Positions 57,591-64,000 of a DNA stretch of 64,000 nt are shown piece by piece. Both the position numbers and the translations under genes were made by a program. The notes below the pieces were generated by a model. The model worked only from the letters and a program-made list of their open reading frames with translations. It did no database searches and was not told the origin of the DNA. Source of the DNA: Hymenobacter sp. BT559 (GTDB taxonomy: Bacteria > Bacteroidota > Bacteroidia > Cytophagales > Hymenobacteraceae); contig NZ_JAGETY010000010.1 in NCBI RefSeq assembly GCF_017571525.1, positions 171,686 through 235,685 on the forward strand. Direction: 5' to 3'. The stretch's first letter is position 1. Every line of letters begins with the position of its first letter.

Positions 57591-59816
57591 ATGATTCAAG
57601 TTGTTACCTGGCAGCGGCTGGCGCTGGCGCTGGCTTTTTGGGGGCTCTTTCGAGGGGAAGAAGTACGGGCTGCCGGTCGGCCCAACCCGCGGGCTATAGT
57701 GGATAGCCTGCGCCACCGCGCTGCCACTGAAGCTGCTGATACCAGCCATACCCAAACCCTTAATGAGTTGGGGTTCGACTTGGCGCAGCTTGGGCAGTAT
57801 GCCGAGGCCCGCTCCGTGCTGCGTCAGGCCCAGCGCCTGAGCCGGCAGCTAGGGTTTGCTACTGGGCAGGTGCGGGCGCTAAGCGGGCTGGGCGTGAGCT
57901 ACCAGAACGAAGGGAACTTCCCGCAGGCGCGGGTGCTGCTCGACTCGGCCGTGGCGCTGGGGCAGCAGCTGCACGAGCAGCGCAAGCTGGGCTCGGCGCT
58001 GCTCAACCGGGCCCGCCTGTGTAACTCGCAGGATGACTATGCCTGCGCCCTAGAGTCGGTGCAGGCGGCGCGGCGGTTTTTTGAAGCCCGGGGCGACTGG
58101 CCTCGTACCTCGCAGACCCTCAATGGTTTGGGCAGTATCTATAGTAACCGGGGCGACTATCCGCGGGCGGTGGCCGTGCTGTTTGAGGCCGTGCGCCTGG
58201 CCCGCCAGCACCACGACGCCCAAACGGAGGTGAATGCGTTGGGCAACATCGGTAACGTGTACCTGAAGGAGAAAGAGTATAGCCAGGCTCTGCAGACCTA
58301 TCAGCTGCTGCTGCCGCGCCTCGATGCAGTTCCCGATTTCCGGGGGAAGCCCGAGGCGTACCACGACCTCGCCATTGTGCTCGCTCACCTGCACCGTCCT
58401 CAGGCTGAGGCGTATTTTAAAAAATCGCTGGCGGGCTTTGAGCAGTTGAAAGAACCCGCCGACGTGGGGCAGGTGCTGGGCAGCTACGCCAATTTTCTGC
58501 TTGATGCTGGCAGGCGGGCCGAGGCCGTCCAGGCCTATACCCGAGCGCTGGCCCTGCTGCAGGCCGCCGACGACAATAGCAGCACTGCCAACGTGCTCAA
58601 TGGCCTGGCCCAGGCTTACCAGCAAAGCGGCCAGCCGGCCCTGGCTGCTACCCACGCGCGCGCGGCTCTCGCCCTGGCTCAGCGCATCCACGACTTGCCC
58701 GACCTGCAAACCGCCGCTACCCGCTTGGCGGCCCTGGCCAAGGCCAGCGGCGATTACCGCCGGGCGCTGGCCTATACCGAGCAAGCCCAAGCCGCCAACG
58801 ACTCACTTTTCAGCCAAGCCAAGGCCGAGCAAATCGGGCGCTTGCAGGGCGATTTTCAACTAAGCCAAGAGCGCGAGCGGCGGCAGGCCCTCGCCCACAC
58901 CAGCGCCGCCCAGGCCGAAACCCTGCGCCTGCGCCTGCGCCAGCTGCGCGGCTTGGCCGCTGGCCTCACGGCGGCGGCGCTGGGGGCGCTGGTTCTGGGC
59001 TGGCTAGCCTGGCAGTTGCGCCGCCGCAACCGGCTGGTCGAGAAGCAGCGTGCCGAGCTCACGGAGCTGAATGCGACGAAAGACCGGCTGTTTTCCATCA
59101 TCGGCCACGATTTGCGGGCGCCGCTGCACTCGCTCCACACCTTTGTGGAACTGCTGAGCGGCCCACCGCTGCCGCCCGAGCGCTTGCGCCAGTATACACG
59201 CCACCTTACCCAAACACTCGACCAGACGCTCGTGCTGCTCGAAAACCTGCTGGGCTGGGCAGTCATGCAACTGCGCGGGGCCAGCCCGCCTCGCGCTGAA
59301 ATACTGTCGCTGGCCGCTGCCGTTGAAGATGCCGCCAGCCTGCTAGCCCCCACTGCCGAGGCGGCCGGCCTCACGTTGCGCACCACCCTGCGCGGCGACG
59401 AGTGGGTGCAGGCCGACCCCGCCGCTGTGCGCCTGGTGCTGCGCAACCTGCTCAGCAACGCGCTTAAATTTACCCCTAGCGGCGGACAGGTAACCGTAGC
59501 GGCCGAGCGCCGGGAAGGCGCCTGGCAGCTTGCCGTGGCAGATACCGGCCAGGGCCTGCCCACCCCCACGCCCCGCCAGCCGCTAGCCCCCCAGGGCCTG
59601 CCGCGCCGCGCCGCGCAGGGGGCTCCCGGTGCTGGCCTGGGCCTGGTGCTCAGCCGCGACTATGTGCGCCGCAGCCACGGCGAGCTGGAAGTAGCCAGCG
59701 CCGGGCCGGGCCAGGGCACCACATTTTACCTGCTGTTACCGGCCGCCGAAGGCTCGGCTAGCCCCCTGCTGCGCGCACCGGACAGCAGCCCGGCCGTCAC
59801 AGCTAGCGCGGCTTAA
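57591..59816 (+). CDS. TPR-containing sensor histidine kinase
   Basis: A 741-residue membrane kinase. An N-terminal signal or anchor (about 5-27) is followed by about seven tetratricopeptide-like repeats (35-430, for example ALGNIGNVYLKEKEYSQALQTYQ). A transmembrane helix (about 450-470), a HisKA domain with the phospho-acceptor His506 (IIGHDLRAPL), and a HATPase domain with NLLSNALKF, ADTGQGLP and GAGLGLVLSRDY follow. It probably senses a periplasmic signal through the TPR part. No receiver is fused to it; a LytTR regulator gene lies next door in convergent orientation. Confidence 0.9.
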   Translation: MIQVVTWQRLALALAFWGLFRGEEVRAAGRPNPRAIVDSLRHRAATEAADTSHTQTLNELGFDLAQLGQYAEARSVLRQAQRLSRQLGFATGQVRALSGLGVSYQNEGNFPQARVLLDSAVALGQQLHEQRKLGSALLNRARLCNSQDDYACALESVQAARRFFEARGDWPRTSQTLNGLGSIYSNRGDYPRAVAVLFEAVRLARQHHDAQTEVNALGNIGNVYLKEKEYSQALQTYQLLLPRLDAVPDFRGKPEAYHDLAIVLAHLHRPQAEAYFKKSLAGFEQLKEPADVGQVLGSYANFLLDAGRRAEAVQAYTRALALLQAADDNSSTANVLNGLAQAYQQSGQPALAATHARAALALAQRIHDLPDLQTAATRLAALAKASGDYRRALAYTEQAQAANDSLFSQAKAEQIGRLQGDFQLSQERERRQALAHTSAAQAETLRLRLRQLRGLAAGLTAAALGALVLGWLAWQLRRRNRLVEKQRAELTELNATKDRLFSIIGHDLRAPLHSLHTFVELLSGPPLPPERLRQYTRHLTQTLDQTLVLLENLLGWAVMQLRGASPPRAEILSLAAAVEDAASLLAPTAEAAGLTLRTTLRGDEWVQADPAAVRLVLRNLLSNALKFTPSGGQVTVAAERREGAWQLAVADTGQGLPTPTPRQPLAPQGLPRRAAQGAPGAGLGLVLSRDYVRRSHGELEVASAGPGQGTTFYLLLPAAEGSASPLLRAPDSSPAVTASAA

Positions 59817-59925
59817 AAAATCGGGCACGGCTAGACAGCAGCGCTGGCTTTTACTCCGCGCTACTGTGCACCGGACCCAACACGCGCCAGTTAATTAGGC
59901 GAACGTTCTTGCTCGGGTGCTCAGG

Positions 59926-60687
59926 CTACTTGCTGCCCGCCGGGTGGCGACTTACCAGGCGTTGCTGCACTACCTGCGCCAGCACTTCTTCGCGAAAGCT
60001 TTGGCCTAGCGGCACCGTGAGCGCGGGGCCTAGCCGCACTTCATCGGCGGTAATGGCTGTGATGTGCATCTTATTCACCAAAAACGAGCGGTGGGTGCGC
60101 AAAAAGCAGCCGGCCGGCACCTGCTCCTCGAAGTTTTTCAGGTTGACCAGCGTTACGTGCACGGCGCCGGTAGTAAGGTGCACTTTTACGAAGTCGCGCA
60201 TGGCTTCGGCGTAGGCTACGTCGGCGCAGCGCAGGCGCAGAAACTGCTGCTCGGTACGAATGAAGAAGGTGCCGTCGGCTGCCGGCAGCCCGCTGCCGGC
60301 GGGCGGGCCGACGTGCAGCCGCAGGGCTTTGTCCACGGCCCGCAAAAAGCGCGGAAATGCCAGCGGCTTCACCAGAAAATCGACCGCGTCGAGCTCATAC
60401 GTGGGTAGCGCATACTCGGGGTGCGAGGTCAGAAATACGACCAGCGGCGGCTGGCGCAGGCCCCGCACCAGCTCCAGCCCGTTGAGGCCAGGCAGCTCGA
60501 TGTCGCTGAATAGCAAATCAACGGGTGCGCGGCTGAGATGCTCGAAGGCGGCTACTGACTCGCTAAATGTGCCGACGAGTACCAGCGAGGGTACCCGGGC
60601 CACGTAGCTGGCTACCAGGTCACAGCTCAGCGGGTCGTCGTCGAGCACCGCGCAGCGCAGCGGGGTAGGAGAGGCGGCTGGCAGCAT
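59926..60687 (-). CDS. LytTR-family response regulator
   Basis: A 253-residue protein with a receiver domain (about 10-125) containing the acidic pocket DDD (16-18), phospho-acceptor Asp62 (FSDIELPG) and Lys107 (LVKPL). A LytTR DNA-binding domain (about 140-250) follows, with RCADVAYAEAMRDFVKVHLT and FLRTHRSFLVNKMHI. It is convergent with the TPR kinase and divergent from the lipoprotein array, so it may respond to that kinase and regulate nearby envelope genes. LytTR regulators are usually partnered by a different kinase type in Bacteroidota, so pairing is inference. Confidence 0.9.
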   Translation of the reverse strand: MLPAASPTPLRCAVLDDDPLSCDLVASYVARVPSLVLVGTFSESVAAFEHLSRAPVDLLFSDIELPGLNGLELVRGLRQPPLVVFLTSHPEYALPTYELDAVDFLVKPLAFPRFLRAVDKALRLHVGPPAGSGLPAADGTFFIRTEQQFLRLRCADVAYAEAMRDFVKVHLTTGAVHVTLVNLKNFEEQVPAGCFLRTHRSFLVNKMHITAITADEVRLGPALTVPLGQSFREEVLAQVVQQRLVSRHPAGSK

Positions 60688-60983
60688 GGGCGCAGGAAAA
60701 AGATGGTGTAGCGGGTAAATTTTAGCGTGACTGGCAAGTAGAAAACAGCCTGTTACGACGCGGGTGCTGCTGCAAGGTACAGCCAGCCCGACACTTCCAA
60801 AACCTCTTCTTTCTCCTTAGCCGACACAGCGGCAGATTCATCGACTTTTTGGGGGAATTACACTACTTTTTCTCGGGCAGGAAGTACGAAAAGCTACTTT
60901 AGAGTCGCTAAGCCGCTGGGGCATTGCCCTGGCTTTCAAGGCAGTCTGCCGGTTTTTTGCTTACTGACAACCAAGCTCTACCT

Positions 60984-61763
60984 ATGAAAACAAGCTACTT
61001 ACTCAACTGGGTGGCCCGGCGTGGTGCCGGGCTACTGTTGGCCTGCCTGGTTGCTGGCTTAGTGGCCGGCTGCTCGAACTCCAGCGCCAGTAGTGCGCCC
61101 GCTGGTAGTCCGCTTGCTGGCGAGGTAGCCGGAGGCAAGCCCCAGGGGCTGTTTTTTATGACGCGCTACTGGATTGGCACGCACTCGCTGGAGAAGTCGG
61201 CGTACTATTTTGCCCCTGATGGCCAGGTTTACCAAAACCCTGCCGGCTTCACGGCCACCGCGCTCGCGGCTACGCCTCCCGGCCAGCATGGCAGCTATAC
61301 GGTGGCGGGCAACACGCTTACCATCAAGTGGGCCGATGGCCACACTAGTACCAGCAGTCTGGAAGACGTCCACGCCGATGCCTTCAACTGGGATACCGGT
61401 ATCTTCCTCGGCGTAAAGCCTTTTGCCAATGCCCAGCAGCTAGCCGGCACCTTCGAGGGCGGCAACTCGGTAAGCTTCGGCGGCGGTGGCATGTCGGCAT
61501 CCAACGATTTGACTTTCAATCCGGACGGTACCTATACGCAGTCCGGAGCCGTAACGGGCAGCGCCAGCTCGTCGGAGAGCACTGCGGATGTGGGCAGCTC
61601 CCGTAGCGGGGGCGGCAAGTGGCAGCTCAACGGCTTGGTACTAACCCTCACCGATGCGAAGGGCCAGGTAGCTACCGGCGTAGCCTTTCCGGTCGAAACC
61701 GACGACAAAACCCAGCAGGTGACGCGGTTTTATTTTCAGAATGTGGCCTACAAGCGCCTATAA
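60984..61763 (+). CDS. Lipoprotein of the tandem array, member 1
   Basis: A 259-residue protein with a signal sequence and lipobox VAGC (Cys about residue 29), a Ser/Ala-rich linker and a conserved domain of about 210 residues. The domain has GGKPQGLFFMTRYWIGTHSLEK, GSYTVAGNTLTIKWADG, QLAGTFEGGNS, a PDGTYT segment, and an ending VAYKRL. Two paralogs follow. It shares two blocks of near-identical DNA with member 3 (61124-61196 and 61305-61453). The family is not known to me. The ATG at 60984 is selected because it starts the lipoprotein signal. Confidence 0.75.
   Translation: MKTSYLLNWVARRGAGLLLACLVAGLVAGCSNSSASSAPAGSPLAGEVAGGKPQGLFFMTRYWIGTHSLEKSAYYFAPDGQVYQNPAGFTATALAATPPGQHGSYTVAGNTLTIKWADGHTSTSSLEDVHADAFNWDTGIFLGVKPFANAQQLAGTFEGGNSVSFGGGGMSASNDLTFNPDGTYTQSGAVTGSASSSESTADVGSSRSGGGKWQLNGLVLTLTDAKGQVATGVAFPVETDDKTQQVTRFYFQNVAYKRL
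61305..61453 (+). repeat. 149-bp block identical to 63347-63495
   Basis: Every base, including silent third positions, matches the block in member 3 of the array, while the flanking sequence diverges. This is the mark of recent gene conversion or of a very recent segmental duplication. Confidence 0.85.
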
Positions 61764-61969
61764 AGCAGGTGGCCTGCTCACCACTCTGTCTTGGGTTTAG
61801 AGCCCATCCAAACTACCCGCATTACGATGCCGCGCGGGCTAGCTGTCGGGTTGCAAGCACTAGCGGCAGATGGTTGTCGACAGCATAAAAATCTGCTAGC
61901 CAGCTACAATCGCCTCGCCAGAGGACGATAGAGGTAGCTTATTTATTCCCCACTTCTTTCCAAAAAATT

Positions 61970-62758
61970 ATGAAAAGTGCGTTACGTTTCCTCACGCTGA
62001 GTCTGCTCACGCTAACCTGGTGCGTGTTATTAAGTACGGTCCTGGTAGTAGGTGCCTGCTCAACGGGCATTGGCAAGGATATTGGCGCGAGCGGCCCACT
62101 GCCCGGCAGCACGGCCGGCGGCAAGCCGGTAGGCCTGTTCTTCTTCGTCAGCTCGTCCGATTTCAACAATCAGCGCACGTACTACTTCACGCCGGCCGGG
62201 CAGGTATACGTTGACCCCACCGATTTTTCGGCGGTGGCCCTAGCGGCGGTGCCACCCGGGCAGCACGGCAGCTATGCGGTAAATGGCAAACAGATGACCA
62301 TTAAGTGGGCCAACGGCAGCACCACAGCCGGTAACTACCACGCCGACGAATCGGGCTTTAGCTGCGAAGGCTCCTTTATGTGCGTGGCCCCGCTGGCCAG
62401 CGCCAAGCAGCTAGCGGGCACCTTCGAAGGCCACAACGCGGCCGTTAGTGTCAACGCGAACTCGCTCGCGGCATTTCGCACGCTCACGCTCAAACCGGAC
62501 GGCACATTCACCCGCGACAATTTCACGGCCTCGCATTCCGAATCCCGCCACTCTGATAAAAGCAGCTTCAACACGGATGCGGCCTCGACGGGGCCCCAGC
62601 AAGCCGGTCGTTGGAAGCTCGATGGTTGGTACCTCACCCTCACCGATGCCCAAGGCACCGCGCGCGGAGTAGCCTTTCGCACCGACTGGGATGAAAAGAC
62701 CGACCAGACGAAGATTTTCCGCTTCAACGGCACTTCCTATAAAAATACTAACCTATGA
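61970..62758 (+). CDS. Lipoprotein of the tandem array, member 2 (more divergent)
   Basis: A 262-residue protein with a signal sequence and lipobox VGAC (Cys about residue 30). The domain is recognisable as the same family: GGKPVGLFFFVSS, YYFTPAGQVYVDP, PPGQHGSYAVNGKQMTIKWANG, QLAGTFEGHN, KPDGTFT and GRWKLDGWYLTLTDAQG. It lacks the near-identical DNA blocks shared by members 1 and 3, so it was outside the recent conversion. It has an extra Cys pair (FSCEGSFMCVAP). Function unknown. Confidence 0.75.
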   Translation: MKSALRFLTLSLLTLTWCVLLSTVLVVGACSTGIGKDIGASGPLPGSTAGGKPVGLFFFVSSSDFNNQRTYYFTPAGQVYVDPTDFSAVALAAVPPGQHGSYAVNGKQMTIKWANGSTTAGNYHADESGFSCEGSFMCVAPLASAKQLAGTFEGHNAAVSVNANSLAAFRTLTLKPDGTFTRDNFTASHSESRHSDKSSFNTDAASTGPQQAGRWKLDGWYLTLTDAQGTARGVAFRTDWDEKTDQTKIFRFNGTSYKNTNL

Positions 62759-62803
62759 TAAAGCTCATGGGATAGTCTACTTCCGCTTTTAAACATTAAA
62801 ACT

Positions 62804-63811
62804 ATGGTCAGTTTTCGATTCGCAGTTGTGTGCACGGCGCTACTGAGTTTGTCGTGGGCGGGCTATGCCCAGCAAGCGCCCAGCGGCGCGGCGCTTTTCC
62901 AGCGCGGCCAACAGCTGGAAGCGGCCGGTAACCGGGCGGCGGCTGCCGCTACCTACCAGCAGGCCTACCAAGCCTATATGAGCGTCGACGACTCAGATGG
63001 CATGATAAAATCATTGGCTAAGAAGAAAGCCCTTACGGGCGTCGGGTTGGCACCCACCTCCGCACCAGTGGCAGCACCGGCAGCGAGGCCGGTAGCCGTA
63101 GCGATGCGGGTAGCCGCGCCTGCCCCGGCTACCCGGCCGGCCGTGGCGGCGCCTTTGGCCGGCCGGGTAGCCGGAGGTAAGCCCCAGGGGCTGTTTTTTA
63201 TGACGCGCTATTGGATTGGCACGCACTCGCTGGAGAAGGCGGCATACTACTTCACGCCAACTGGGCAGGCCTACCAGAACCCGACCGGGTTTGGGGCGGC
63301 CGACCTGGCAGCACTGCCGGCCGGCAGCCGGGGTAGCTATACGGTAGCGGGCAACACGCTTACCATCAAGTGGGCCGATGGCCACACTAGTACCAGCAGT
63401 CTGGAAGACGTCCACGCCGATGCCTTCAACTGGGATACCGGTATCTTCCTCGGCGTAAAGCCTTTTGCCAATGCCCAGCAGCTAGCCGGCACCTTTGAGG
63501 GCGGCAACTCGATAAGCACCAGTAGTGGCAGCGCAGCGGTGTCGAGCGGCCTCACTTTTCGGGCCGATGGCACATACACCGGGGGCAGCGCCTCCAGCTT
63601 TAGTGGCAAGGACACAGACGGCAACGCTACCTACGACGCGGGTTCCTCGGGTACCGGGGCGGGCCATTGGAGCCTCAACGGCTGGGTCCTTAACCTTACT
63701 AATGCCCAGGGCCAGACCAAGCGCGGCGTGGCCTTCCCCTTTGAGCTGGACGAGAAAACCGGCCGCGTAGTGCGGTTCTATTTCGATAATGTGGCTTACA
63801 AGAGGCTGTAG
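62804..63811 (+). CDS. Secreted protein of the tandem array, member 3, with N-terminal helical extension
   Basis: A 335-residue protein with an ordinary signal peptide (about 1-22, ending GYAQ) instead of a lipobox. A helical TPR-like stretch follows (about 28-75, LFQRGQQLEAAGNRAAAAATYQQAYQAYM), then an Ala/Pro/Val-rich linker (80-120) and the array domain (about 120-335), which matches member 1 closely up to QLAGTFEGGNS. So a domain that is lipid-anchored in members 1 and 2 is here attached to a soluble helical module. Function unknown. Confidence 0.75.
   Translation: MVSFRFAVVCTALLSLSWAGYAQQAPSGAALFQRGQQLEAAGNRAAAAATYQQAYQAYMSVDDSDGMIKSLAKKKALTGVGLAPTSAPVAAPAARPVAVAMRVAAPAPATRPAVAAPLAGRVAGGKPQGLFFMTRYWIGTHSLEKAAYYFTPTGQAYQNPTGFGAADLAALPAGSRGSYTVAGNTLTIKWADGHTSTSSLEDVHADAFNWDTGIFLGVKPFANAQQLAGTFEGGNSISTSSGSAAVSSGLTFRADGTYTGGSASSFSGKDTDGNATYDAGSSGTGAGHWSLNGWVLNLTNAQGQTKRGVAFPFELDEKTGRVVRFYFDNVAYKRL
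63347..63495 (+). repeat. 149-bp block identical to 61305-61453
   Basis: This is the second copy of the identical block, in the same reading frame, within member 3 of the array. Confidence 0.85.
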
Positions 63812-63941
63812 CCGCCTCGGTGCGGCTGTTGAGTGGGGCAAATAAGCGCAAGGCCGACGCTGAAGGTGGGTTTCTTACATGCTTTTGTCAGCAGTATCTC
63901 CAATGGGTAGCTCAACTACTTACCATGAACTGTGTTAAAAG

Positions 63942-64000
63942 TTAGAGGGTGAGCGCAAGCTTTGAGCTAAAATCGGCCTGGTAGGGTACGCCCGATTTAA
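63942..64000 (-). CDS. Possible C-terminal end of an outer-membrane protein, cut by the window
   Basis: On the minus strand about 18 codons end at a TAA (63942-63944) and read SGVPYQADFSSKLALTL. The alternating pattern fits a terminal beta-strand of an outer-membrane barrel. The gene would continue beyond the right edge. With so few residues this is only a suggestion. Confidence 0.3.
   Translation of the reverse strand, partial: KSGVPYQADFSSKLALTL

Noticed and set aside
1..64000. tRNA, rRNA, riboswitch and CRISPR features
   Set aside because: No cloverleaf, conserved rRNA stretch, known aptamer core or regularly spaced direct repeat was seen on reading, although a covariance-model scan could still find something.
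1..64000. Prophage, integrase or complete insertion sequence
   Set aside because: No transposase, recombinase or phage structural gene is present; the palindromic elements have no coding capacity.

Overview
The window looks like chromosomal DNA of a Bacteroidota (Cytophagales) bacterium, most probably Hymenobacter or a close relative. The evidence is the GC-rich coding with short intergenic gaps, two large secreted proteins ending in type IX secretion type B (gliding-motility) sorting domains, an outer-membrane beta-barrel receptor with a carboxypeptidase-like N-terminal domain, the short Bacteroidota-type arginine decarboxylase, and TAnnTTTG promoter boxes just upstream of many start codons. 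The genus is inferred from overall resemblance and was not tested by any search. No tRNA, rRNA, CRISPR array, prophage or complete insertion sequence was seen.

Layout. 0-4.6 kb: a truncated methyltransferase, a DUF4197 protein, and a membrane-protein/HTH_34 regulator/DUF4173 cluster. 4.5-8.7 kb: a B12-binding radical SAM enzyme and a ferritin-like diiron protein among small membrane proteins, two of them paralogous. 8.8-14.3 kb: a class A penicillin-binding protein, a 48-residue lipoprotein, and divergent arginine decarboxylase and arginase-family genes. 14.3-22.3 kb: a hydrolase remnant, a type IX cargo protein, argS, a LOG-family gene, egtB and a KGG-type stress protein. 22.3-28 kb: menC, a double-retropepsin/PDZ protein, an acyltransferase, a phasin-like protein and pdhB. 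28-39.2 kb: a TPR lipoprotein, a PspC-type protein, a glycosyltransferase, an EbfC protein, a small PLDGG-tailed protein, pgi, a second type IX cargo protein, a HutH-like protein with a broken active site, and hisS. 39.3-50 kb: an AraC regulator and an envelope-protein region (small secreted protein, two TraB/GumN-like paralogs, a MetA-type outer-membrane protein, an M28 peptidase and a serine hydrolase sharing a C-terminal module, and a large outer-membrane receptor). 50-57.4 kb: an SDR protein, DUF2911, DUF1810, a second M28 peptidase, a cupin, DUF1569 and YebC. 57.6-64 kb: a TPR histidine kinase, a LytTR regulator, and a tandem array of three paralogous secreted proteins with signs of gene conversion.

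Most genes are housekeeping or envelope functions in short transcription units, separated by strong hairpin terminators. Long palindromic intergenic elements of several families are scattered through the gaps. The most unusual points are a histidine-ammonia-lyase homolog whose MIO-forming Ser is replaced by Tyr, the mosaic tandem array at the right end, the shared C-terminal module on two neighbouring hydrolases, and the radical SAM/diiron cluster. I found no clear defence system or dedicated biosynthetic gene cluster.
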